Origin: Oegoconia quadripuncta
Lineage: Eukaryota; Arthropoda; Insecta; Lepidoptera; Autostichidae
DNA length: 64,000 nt
NCBI GenBank assembly: GCA_949316235.1
Contig: OX438758.1
Location: forward strand, 3,071,731-3,135,730
Direction: 5' to 3'
Numbering within the stretch: position 1 is the stretch's first letter; each line of letters opens with the position of its first letter. The position numbers were made by a program, and so were the translations under genes. Below the pieces are notes generated by a model. That model did not search any database and had not been told where the DNA came from. It worked only from the letters and a program-made list of their open reading frames with translations. Below, piece after piece: positions 56,036 through 64,000 of this stretch.

Positions 56036-56632
56036 ACGAAATGCTAAAACAGTAGCTAAGAAGCTTGGCATTCTCCTCAAAGTCAGGCGATATTTTACGC
56101 CAAATCAGCTTTTGGTACTTTACCAGGCTCAGGTTCGCTCGTGCATGGAATACTGCTGTCACCTTTGAGATAGTTTAGCCAAGTACTAGCTGGCTGCACT
56201 CGATTCTGTGGAACGACGTGCCAAAAGACTCATTGGTGACCATTCCATCACTGCTAAATTGCAGAGCCTCGAACACCGTCGCAAGGTCTCAGTCTTTTAC
56301 AGGATGCACTTCGTTGAGTGTGTGTTGGAATTACACAATCTTATTCCACCTTCGCCATTTCATCTTCGGACTACTAGGCGTGGGGAGGCATTCCACCCGT
56401 ATGTAGTTAACATAACAAACATTCGCACTAAGCGGTTCAACTCTTCATTCATAACGCGAACAGCCAAGGCATGAAACTCTCTTCCGGCGTCAGTCTTTCC
56501 TGAATCCTACAACCTTGGGATCTTCAAGAGCAGAGTGAATAGGCATCTACTGAGATCGCGTGCTTCATCTTCGGCCACATCGTCACTTCCCATCCGATGA
56601 GATTGTGGTCAAACGCGTATCCAGTGAACCAT
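56036..56632 (+). pseudogene. LINE-C RT C-terminus with three nonsense codons
   Basis: The frame reads VAKKLGILLKVRRYFTPNQL, LVLYQAQVRSCMEYCCHL, then stop. From 56208 it reads ERRAKRLIGDHSITAKLQSL, LRTTRRGEAFHPY, TKRFNSSFITRTAKA, stop, NSLPASVFPESYN and RVNRHLL. This is the post-catalytic RT segment of CR1/L2-like LINEs. Stops are TGA (56166) and TGA (56472), both where Trp is expected, and TAG (56187) where Gln is expected. It ends with an A-run at 56624. Confidence 0.8.
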
Positions 56633-56639
56633 AAAAAAA

Positions 56640-56790
56640 ATCACGATACATATATAAATGTAAACATGCATAACTCGGATATCCACATTCATCATTCAAA
56701 GGAAATTCAGTATCGGAGTCAAATATACAGCGGGATTCCAACCCGCGACCTAGCACAGCAGTCAGGGTTAACCACTACACCAATCAGGTC
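56640..56790 (-). mobile_element. SINE-2, head half
   Basis: The minus strand begins GGTGTAGTGGTTAACC with B-box-like CGGGTTGGAATCCCGC. It stops before the CATCTGG part. Confidence 0.7.
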
Positions 56791-57035
56791 CTCTATAGTT
56801 GTGATCTTCAAAACAATGTACTAAAATAATATTCGACCTCCGCCGGTTGCAAGATTTTCCTTTAGACAAAAGCATAAATTTGGCAAATCTACATTTTGTG
56901 GGCGGTATGTAAATTGTGGGTCGGCAGAGCCCTTGGGATGCGTTGTTACCACGTCACGGTAACGAGAGGAGCGGAAAGCGATTTAAAAAGATATTATTTT
57001 CATGCTAAATTAATCTGTGTAATATAAATAATTTA

Positions 57036-57220
57036 ACCGCCTCCGTGGCTCAATGTAAACAACTAAAGGTTTACGAATCGGAGGTCGCAAGTTCGATCCC
57101 CAGCGGGATATAATGTATTTCATGTTTAGTACTCGGTTTAGTTGGTGGTAGGGCATTTTAAAGGTCCGCCTGGTTAGCTACCACCATCTTAACTAAATCT
57201 GCCGCTAAACAGCAAGTTTA
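57036..57220 (+). mobile_element. SINE-1, 3'-truncated, opposite orientation
   Basis: CCGCCTCCGTGGCTCAATG (A box), AAGTTCGATCCCCAGC (B box), to GCCGCTAAACAGCAAG. The tail and poly(A) are lost. Confidence 0.85.
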
Positions 57221-57513
57221 TAAAAGTTTTTTAAAAATTTGGTATCCTCTTTTAAGTACCCTTCACTATTCTATTCCTATGTTGGTTCTATTCTTTGTAT
57301 ACGTGCCAAACCGACTAGATGTTTGAATGTATGGAATTTGTAGGGTTAATAGGAAATCTTTGGAAAATTCCAAAATCCGTCCAGTATCCGTGCGACATTT
57401 AGAGGCTCCACTGAAAACCAGCGTTGTTAAGAACGGCTACAACCCACGCTGAGTTGGAGACCTTTTTGCATGTCTGTGTAATATACCTATATAAGATATA
57501 GGTTGGTTATATT

Positions 57514-57825
57514 CTTTTTTTTATGCACAACGGGTTAGCACGTGACCTCAATCACACCTGATGTTAAGTGAAGATGAAGCCGAATGTGCAAGCTGACCCG
57601 GAAACCCCACTATTTTATCTCTGACAACCGGAACACAACAATGCTATTAACATTGCTGTTTGGCGGCAGATTTAGATAAGATGGTGGTAATAGCTAGCCA
57701 GGCGGACATTTAAAATGTCCTACCACCAACTAAACCGAGTACGAAACATGTACCCCGCTGGGGATCGAACCCACGACCTCCGATTCGTAAGCCCAATGTT
57801 GTTTACCTTGAGCCACGGAGGCGGT
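57514..57825 (-). mobile_element. SINE-1
   Basis: Full length with small deletions (the ACATTTGGGGGACTGG segment is lost). The B box is intact (GGTTCGATCCC). Confidence 0.9.
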
Positions 57826-58305
57826 TAAAATAGTGAAACCTATTGGATTATTTAATTGTGATCGTCATGTTACACCGTGTCCCGCTTAAGCCTATTAATG
57901 TAGCAACACCCTTACAGGCCTACCAAGGGATCAGTCGCCAGAGCTTTGCAGATTTCCGGTGAAAAATAACTAAATAATATATACCTACCTGATTCCCCCG
58001 ACAGCGCATTAAAACTAAGTAATGCAGATGTTTATGCGTATGAATGGAGATTTCGGAATGTTTACGTGAGGTGTTGATTTGTCCCAGATTCGCCCAGAAG
58101 TAGGTACGTGTGTGAAATGTGAGAAGTTGTGTTTGTATTATGGGGACGTCCACTGAATTTCCTAAGACGGTTGAGCCCGCACAGTATTCCATACAAACTT
58201 ACAACTACATATTTTTCGAAACGAATAAACCGTTTCTAATGAAATAGCATAAATCTTAAAAGTTTCTATGTAACTTATTACATTTTAAGCTTGTGTGTAT
58301 GTATG
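57826..58305. other. no recognisable feature
   Basis: The 90-codon minus ORF at 57920-58192 has no motif. Confidence 0.4.
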
Positions 58306-58640
58306 TTTTTTTTTATGCGCAACAGGTTGGTACTTGACCTCAATCACACCTGATGTTAAGTGAAGATGAGGTCGAAGGTGGAAGCGTACTGACCCGGTAA
58401 CCCCAACACATTTGGAGGACTGTCTATCTTATCTCTGACAACCCGAACACAACAATGCTATTAACATTGCTGTTTGGCGGCAGATTTAGATAAGATGGTG
58501 GTAGCTAGCCAGGCGGACATTTAAAATGCTCTACCACCAACCAAACCGAGTACTTAAACATGTGGGGTACATGCGGGATCGAGCCCGCGACCTTCCAATC
58601 GTAAACCCAATATTGTTTACATTGAGCCACGGAGGCGGTT
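58306..58640 (-). mobile_element. SINE-1
   Basis: Full length. The B-box region reads GGCTCGATCCC on the minus strand (one change). Confidence 0.9.
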
Positions 58641-58659
58641 TGTTACCTCTTCTCGACTA

Positions 58660-58800
58660 AAGATACAGATTTAAATGAAATTTGGTTGGTACACAGATTA
58701 GTATCTGAATTAACAGATAAGCTAATTTTATCGCTAAACAGATTTTGATGAAATCTTTCACGCCGCACGAAGTCGCAGGCGGAAAGCTCCCCAAGATAGT
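58660..58800 (+). repeat. ACTA-repeat fragment
   Basis: GAAATTTGGTTGGTACACAG, TTTTGATGAAATCTTTCACG, GAAGTCGCAGGCGGAAAGC. Confidence 0.6.
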
Positions 58801-59249
58801 GCCTGACTCTAATCGGTTGAAACTCCCTCTTTGGCCTCACCTTTCGCGGCAGTCAACTGGGAGCTGCGTATATACTACTTCAGACGGTGGCAGCTAATTT
58901 TCACCTTTTGAGAGCTAATTTTGTCAAGTCATGCTAAAAGACAAAATTTGTGACGCGACAACTTTCGTCGCTGTGTTACCTCGTAATATGTTGATCAGCA
59001 GAGAAGGCTGTTAATATGGGTGATGCAAACCCATCCAAAACGCGTGTTTACCTACATTAATAATATATGTCGCTACACATAACGTTTATTCGATTTTATG
59101 TGACGTAATTTCATGAAATACGGCTGAAATTTATGAGGGCAATTTTATCGGATGACATATTTTATTTTGTAACGTTTGCATTTAATTATAGGTATAATAT
59201 TTACCAGTTTGAAATATAGCAACATGAGAGTTGATTAACAATCCAAAAT
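58801..59249. other. no recognisable feature
   Basis: Nothing can be supported. Confidence 0.45.
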
Positions 59250-59745
59250 TGATATTATAAATGCGAATGTTTGGATGTTTGTTTGTTTCACGGCGAAATG
59301 GATTAACGGATTTGAATGTAGGTATGGTATATAGGTAGAATATACCCTGGGTTAAGACGTAGTATAATTTTATCTGGATATAAGGAGTAGTTCCCGCGGG
59401 ATAAACAAATTAACATATCCGCGGTAGAGTTGTTACTAGGGTTGCCAGATATTTTTTTTACCAATAAGGGACAAATGCTCAAAATGGTGAAAAAATACGG
59501 GATTTGACATTTTTTGCCGGGACAAATAAAAAATGTAGATTTTACTAATTTATTCCAGTATTGTATAGTCGTCAGCCGTTGTCCGAAGTAATGCCATGTG
59601 CGTAAGTAGTTGACAACTAGTACGATCATGGTTGAAATACGGGACAGAGCCTGTCCCGGCGGGACATTTGAAATTATGCCTAAAATACGGGACGTCTGGC
59701 AACGCTAGTTGTTACACGCAGGCGAAGCCGCGGATGCATAGCTAT
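59250..59745 (+). repeat. ACTA-repeat interrupted by a hAT-like MITE
   Basis: The outer parts (59250-59436 and 59716-59745) read ATAAATGCGAATGTTTGG, ATACCCTGGGTTAAG, AGTTCCCGCGGGATAAAC, then CGCAGGCGAAGCCGCGG. They are continuous when the insert is removed. Confidence 0.8.
59437..59707. mobile_element. 271-bp hAT-like MITE with 8-bp target duplication
   Basis: Left end TAGGGTTGCCAGA; the right end's reverse complement is TAGCGTTGCCAGA (one mismatch in 13). GTTGTTAC is present at 59429-59436 and 59708-59715, an exact 8-bp target duplication typical of hAT elements. There is no ORF; it contains AATACGGGA and GTCCCG words near both ends. Confidence 0.9.
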
Positions 59746-59754
59746 ATTTTATAG

Positions 59755-59958
59755 TAGATTTCCGCCGGCTTTGTGCTTTCCGGAACTTTGTTTATCCTCG
59801 GGAACTACTCCCTTTAGCGGGATAAAAAATATCCTATGTCTCAATCCAGGGTATATTCTAGTTATATACCAAATTTCATCCAAATCCGTCCATCCGTTTC
59901 GCCGTGATTGATCAACAAAAAAGCAAACATCCAAATTTTCGCATTTATTATATTAGTT
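59755..59958 (-). repeat. ACTA-repeat, head-to-head with 59250
   Basis: GCTTTCCGGAACTTTG, CTCGGGAACTACTCCC, AAAAATATCCTATGTCTC, CAGGGTATATTCTAG, CCGTTTCGCCGTGATTG, ending near TTATTATATTAGTTAG. Confidence 0.8.
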
Positions 59959-59996
59959 AGAGAGATATATTTTTTGGTTTTTAAATTGTTAAGTTC

Positions 59997-60085
59997 ATCA
60001 TCATCATATCAGCCACAGGACTTCCACCATTCCAAACATACCATACTATACCAGACCATAGAATTCCAGAGCGACCGGATTTGAT
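59997..60085 (-). repeat. RTE 3' end fragment, decayed
   Basis: CATCATATCAGCCACAGGAC, then ATAGAATTCCAGAGCGACC parallel the end of the copy at 60567. Confidence 0.45.
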
Positions 60086-60241
60086 ACTCGAAATTTGTCT
60101 TGCCTGGAAAATTACACGAAGAGCTTTTGTTTATTTATATTTACAAATCTTCTATACAGATCTGGCAACCGAACTTTGGGATACCTATAGGTACTCTGTG
60201 GTTTCAGCAATTTCGAAAAGTGAACCGTTGATGTTGTTACT

Positions 60242-60556
60242 CTTTTTTTTTTATGCACAACGAACAATCACACCTGATGTTAAGTGAAGATGAGGCCGAA
60301 GGTGGAAGCGTATTGACCCGGAAACCCAAATATTTGGGGAACTGGCTATCTTATCTCTGACAACCGGAACACAACAATGCTATTAACATTGCTGTTTGGC
60401 GGCAGATTTAGATAAGACGGTGGTAGCTAGCCAGGCGGACATTCAAAATGCCCTACCACCAACCAAACCGAGTACTAAACATGTACCCCGTTGGGAATTG
60501 AACCCGCGACCTCCGATTTGTAAACCCTATGTTGTTTACATTGAGCCACGGAGGCG
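60242..60556 (-). mobile_element. SINE-1
   Basis: Near full length. GTTACTC at 60236-60242 and 60557-60563 is the probable target duplication. The B-box region is changed (GGTTCAATTCC). Confidence 0.9.
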
Positions 60557-60566
60557 GTTACTCTCA

Positions 60567-60800
60567 TATCATATCAGCTGCAGGACGTTCACTGCTGAGC
60601 ATAGGCCTCCCCCATAGAATTCCAGAGTGACTGGTTGGAAGCAGCCTGCATCCAGCGACTTCCCGCGACTTTTATACGGTTGTCTGTCCACCTTGTGAGT
60701 GGACCTCCAACGCTACGCTTGCCGGTGCGTGGTCTCCACTCGAGAACCCTCTCGACCTCTCCATAGCTCGTTGTGTGACTTTCAGCTTTCTATTAAAGTT
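60567..60800 (-). pseudogene. RTE-type RT C-terminus and 3' end
   Basis: The minus-strand frame gives RVLEWRPRTGKRSVGGPLTR, WTDNRIKVAGSRWMQAASN, QSLWNSMGEAYAQQ, the terminal block of lepidopteran RTE ORFs. Upstream VTQRAMER is present in another frame, with the intervening ~40 residues deleted. Confidence 0.8.
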
Positions 60801-61093
60801 ATAATTGTACATCTTCATTTCAACACTAACTCTACTTTTACCTACGTAAATGTGAGCGCCTGATAATTTTATCATAGCAATGTAACAAAATTTGCGGTTT
60901 TGCTATTAACAAAGCTTAGGAGGATCCAAATTACCGCTAAGCCACAGCCCCGTAGCACAGTTAAAGGGTTTAAAATCCCTCCTAAAAATTCCCATTGCGG
61001 TCCGCAAAAATTGCGGCTTTGTCGGTAAAACAAATGGTGTAATTTTAACATTCCTTCTGCTGTCGTGTGAATGAGAATTAAGGTTTTGTGACG
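60801..61093. other. no recognisable feature
   Basis: TTGCGGTTTTGCTATTAAC (60892) and CGCAAAAATTGCGGCTTTG (61004) share a short TTGCGG word. Nothing firmer. Confidence 0.4.
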
Positions 61094-61190
61094 CAGTTTT
61101 CGATTAGCGATGTTAAGCAAGGGCTGGCTCGGTCACTCCTTGGATGGGTGACCACTCCTTTTCTTGCTTCGAAGGGCACGTTATCTTAAT
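61094..61190 (+). mobile_element. 5S-SINE head copy, 5'-truncated
   Basis: GTTTTCGATTAGCGATGTTA, AGCAAGGGCTGGCTCGGTCA, CTTGGATGGGTGACCAC, then GAAGGGCACGTTATC. Confidence 0.75.
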
Positions 61191-61324
61191 TTCCATAATT
61201 TCTTGCAGTTATGTTGTAATTATGATCTAACTTAGTAATTGAGTCATTTAGGAACCTCGATGGGGTGCAGCAATATCCAAAAGTAAGACTATTATATTAT
61301 TTTATATTAACATTTTAAATAAGA

Positions 61325-61400
61325 ATTATTGCCAATTTGTCCCTTCCCGTGGGAGTCGTAAAAGGCGACAATGGGTCTCACCACCAAAAAACATCTATAT
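61325..61400 (+). repeat. dispersed repeat fragment
   Basis: CCGTGGGAGTCGTAAAAGGC, GACAATGGG is a motif I recall from lepidopteran LINE sequence. Confidence 0.35.
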
Positions 61401-61635
61401 ATTTGCACTAAATGATGGTTCACGCTCTGACACGTGTTCATTTCTCTTATATTTCAAAAGGTGAACCATGGATGTGTTTTAAACATTAAACTTTTGGAAC
61501 ACCCAAACGCTTGTATATGGGATATCTCTGGTCACCCCATTTCGGATAAAGGACGTGACTTAATGTATGTTACATTACAAACTTTAATTGAAAAACTACA
61601 CTACCAATAATACATAATATAAAAATTTAAACAAC

Positions 61636-61760
61636 CGGTGAAGCCCGATATCCATCGCTTTCCATGGCAGAATTTATCCCAATCGTTACGTTGTGTTTGT
61701 GTGTTGGTGGTCGCAGATATTTAGGGAGCTACTGCCCAGCTGGACCATGCTGTTATTATA
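61636..61760 (+). repeat. dispersed repeat shared with 37410
   Basis: GGTGAAGCCCGATATCCATC, CAGAATTTATCCCAATCG, CGCAGATATTTAGGGAGC. Confidence 0.55.
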
Positions 61761-61797
61761 TACCGGATGTGTTAGTGAAATGGAAGTTATTGGCATA

Positions 61798-62376
61798 GAG
61801 GCCGTCCATAAATTACGTCATCGATTTTTTCAGATTTTAGACCCCCCCCCCTATAATCATCCTATCGTCATTTCTTAATGACCCCCCCCCCCCTTCTCCC
61901 AAAATTGACGTCATTACTAGTTTGACATGTATTTAAGTATAAGTATAGTATTAATATGTACTTTTATTAATTATGTAATGTTGTAGTTATTATTTAAGTA
62001 TTGTGTTTATTATCAATACATAGTATAAAACAAAGTCGCTTTCGCTGTCTGTCCCTATGTATGCTTAGATCTTTAAAACTACGCAACGGATTTTGATGCG
62101 GTTTTTTTTAAATAGATAGACTGATTCTTAAAGAAGGTTTATATGTATAATACATGTAAGTACCACGGGCGAAGCCGGGGCGGGCAGCTAGTATTTTACT
62201 AGGTGTGCTGGAAGAAATTTCTTTTTAGAAATAATCTTTTTGTATGTGAAAAATAAACTATAAATAAATAAATAAGAATGACGTCAAAACACCCCCCCCC
62301 CCATCTATCATTTACCGTCATCCGCAGACCAACCCCCTCCCCCCTAATTTAGAATGACGTAATATATGGACGGCCC
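61798..62376. mobile_element. 579-bp inverted-repeat element with C-tracts
   Basis: Left GAGGCCGTCCATAAATTACG and the right end's reverse complement GGGGCCGTCCATATATTACG are inverted termini. CATA flanks both sides (61794-61797 and 62377-62380) as a likely 4-bp target duplication. C-runs of 11-12 lie at 61842, 61882 and 62292 on the same strand. A second repeat is nested inside. Confidence 0.75.
62030..62195 (+). repeat. dispersed repeat nested in the 61798 element
   Basis: ATAAAACAAAGTCGCTTTCG, CTACGCAACGGATTTTGATG and CGAAGCCGGGGCGGGCAGCT, AGTA are ends and core of a repeat common in arthropods and related in layout to the ACTA-repeat. Confidence 0.6.
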
Positions 62377-62439
62377 CATAGGTAGTTTAATTATTTTTTT
62401 CAAAGTAATGTATATGTATGTATTATTTAATATTATCTG

Positions 62440-63020
62440 AGGGTCTGAGTCTACTTTCTTACAGTCCACCCCTAGAAATGAAATCACCAGTCCTGAGTCT
62501 CTTCGCTTCGACCTGCTCACAAAGCTACCCAGCTTCACTGGCTTAAAGTTGTTGTTCATACATGTTGCGGTTAGGGTACTCTTGACTTGACCTTTAAGAT
62601 ATTCCTGATTTGATCATGGTACGTTCGCCGTGGTCTTCCCCTACCAAGACTACTATCCACATTAGATTCATACATATCTTTTACCTTTTCTTTAGTCTTC
62701 TTTTATTCATCCTCTCCATGTCCTAACCATCTAAGGTCGCGGGTTTGAATCCCGCTAGGGCCATATGTTTGTATGATGAATACAGACATGTGTTCCCAAG
62801 TTATGGATGTTTTTCATTTATAGTTGCTTAATGTGGAATTAGATGGCGCTGTGTGTGTGTGCAAAGATATTTATTTTATTTATTTTTATCTAAGCTTCTC
62901 CTTTTCAATTTTTGTCACGACGTCTTTCACACCGCCGTCTTTAACTCCCTAATTAGGTACACTATTCCTTATTCTATCTTTCAAGGTCACCACACTCAAA
63001 ATTCTCAATGATCTCATTTC
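62440..63020 (-). pseudogene. non-LTR RT C-terminal relic split by a SINE-2
   Basis: On the minus strand 63010-62888 gives VVTLKDRIRNSV and GVKDVVTKIEKEKLRW. After the insert, 62735 onward gives LRWLGHGED and DSSLGRGRPRRTYHDQIRNI. The D-R-I-R-N ... V-T-K-I-E ... L-R-W-x-G-H ... G-R-G-R-P order is typical of RT C-termini of insect LINEs. The clade is not assigned. Confidence 0.65.
62736..62887 (+). mobile_element. SINE-2, 5'-truncated, internally deleted
   Basis: Starts within the head at CGGGTTTGAATCCCGC, and goes from TTTTTCATTTATAG straight to TTGCTTAATGTGG and GATGGCGCTGTGTG. ATCTAAG at 62729-62735 and 62888-62894 is an exact 7-bp target duplication. Confidence 0.85.
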
Positions 63021-63599
63021 CTTCTACTTTAATGCTTACTTTGCCACACCCAGCATTCACACTTTACCTAAGTGTGAGTGTGAATGAATACAGATTATAA
63101 ATCAAACTAAAATTTCAACTTACACCCTGACATGGGTTTTATTACGTTGTACTTAGAAAATAACATCATTGAAGCATAAAGATGGGCACAACACCAAAAT
63201 TTGACAAGATATTAGTTCGACCCTTGTCAAAATATCTCATTTTGCCCTACAATAACTATGTAAAAGGCGTGTGACGTCACTTACAAACGTTTCCAAGGAT
63301 AGTAAACGAAAAATGAAAGGTATAATGTAAATATTTATTTCCTTATTAATTTTATCACAGACATAGCTCGCAAAATAATTGAACAAATTAAATCAGTGTT
63401 TTTTGGATTTGTTTGGTCGAACTGAAGAGAGATTGTTATTGGCACAAAATTTGAAAGATATATACGTTTGGCCGTGTTGGACTTTATCGCGTTTTACTGC
63501 GACATAAAAATGCAAATTTCACTTAACCCGTTTTGCTAAAGGTGAGCATACACTGGGAGCAATCGCGTGTAATGTAACAGCTCGCGTTGGAACATTACT
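63021..63599. other. no recognisable feature
   Basis: Nothing can be supported. Confidence 0.45.
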
Positions 63600-63690
63600 T
63601 TTTTTTTTTAATTATAAACTGGTTTCGCGTTTGACTACAATCTCACCTGATGGAAAGTGATGATGTAGCCGAAGATTATCAAACGTACAT
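63600..63690 (-). repeat. retroposon 3' tail
   Basis: A T-run, AATTATAAACTGGTTTCGCG, TTTGACTACAATCTCACCTG, ATGGAAAGTGATGATG. The same tail type is found at the ends of LINE-C copies. Confidence 0.55.
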
Positions 63691-64000
63691 TAGTGAATAA
63701 GTCGTGAATAGGTCGTACAATACAGTGGGCACCTTTAGAAATAATACAATGATAGCATTTTGCCTATTTAAGCTATACCATTCAGAGTTGTCTGAAATTA
63801 TTGTCTAGATAAGACGGTCATTATTCAGGTACAGTGAACAAGACACAATAGAAGATTTATTGTTATAACGTATATACGCGGTCAGTGTCCCTAAAATATA
63901 TTTTAACACGTGCTGAATGTGTTAAACTAAATAAATAACAATGATGCCGACTATACGTTGGATTAACTGCAAAGGTCGAGCTAGCTCAGTTTTTACTGGG
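63691..64000. other. no recognisable feature
   Basis: Nothing can be supported up to the window end. Confidence 0.45.

Noticed and set aside
1..64000. CRISPR arrays, operons, prophage or other prokaryotic systems
   Set aside because: No spaced direct repeats of CRISPR type, no ribosome-binding-site spacing and no tightly packed long ORFs. The sequence is eukaryotic repeat-rich DNA.

Overview
This window looks like gene-poor, transposon-rich nuclear DNA of an insect, most likely a moth or butterfly. The base composition is AT-rich, there is no operon-like gene packing, and no open reading frame of plausible protein character exceeds about 110 codons. Nearly every recognisable feature is a dispersed retroposon or DNA-transposon remnant of types I know from lepidopteran genomes. 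These include mariner and RTE-type relics, non-LTR 3' ends with AATAAA and short tandem tails, tRNA-derived SINEs, 5S rRNA-derived SINEs and MITEs. The assignment rests on remembered repeat families, not on a search.

The families used below are named for this annotation only. SINE-1 is a ~340-bp tRNA-derived SINE. SINE-2 is a ~265-bp tRNA-derived SINE. 5S-SINE has a 5S-rRNA-like head and a dispersed 3' body. LINE-J is a jockey-like element whose 3' UTR ends in TTTTGA repeats. LINE-C is a CR1/L2-like reverse transcriptase (RT) C-terminus. RTE is the RTE-type RT C-terminus. LINE-T is a 3' end containing GAAGAGATCGC with an ATTGT-type tail. ACTA-repeat is a dispersed repeat bounded by ACTAATATTA and AAGCTAGT.

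Layout: 1-1.9 kb is a nest holding a near-perfect 195-bp inverted repeat, a frameshifted mariner transposase N-terminus and a tandem duplication. 2.5-16 kb is a patchwork of LINE and SINE fragments. 16.2-42 kb is sparser, with decayed RTE, LINE-C, 5S-SINE and LTR-like pieces, one MITE with long inverted repeats and long unexplained stretches. 42.6-48.7 kb holds the best hints of a host gene on the minus strand: a CpG-rich promoter-like block with a 5' exon ending in a GTAAGG donor, and a 42-codon exon-like ORF ending at a GTAGGT donor. 49-53 kb has PIF/Harbinger-like MITEs flanking a 240-bp perfect CAACA array. 52-63 kb is densely packed with SINE-1 copies, nested insertions, a hAT-like MITE and a C-tract-rich inverted-repeat element.

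No intact gene can be assembled from this window alone. Candidate exons are flagged at low confidence. Their linkage needs transcript data.
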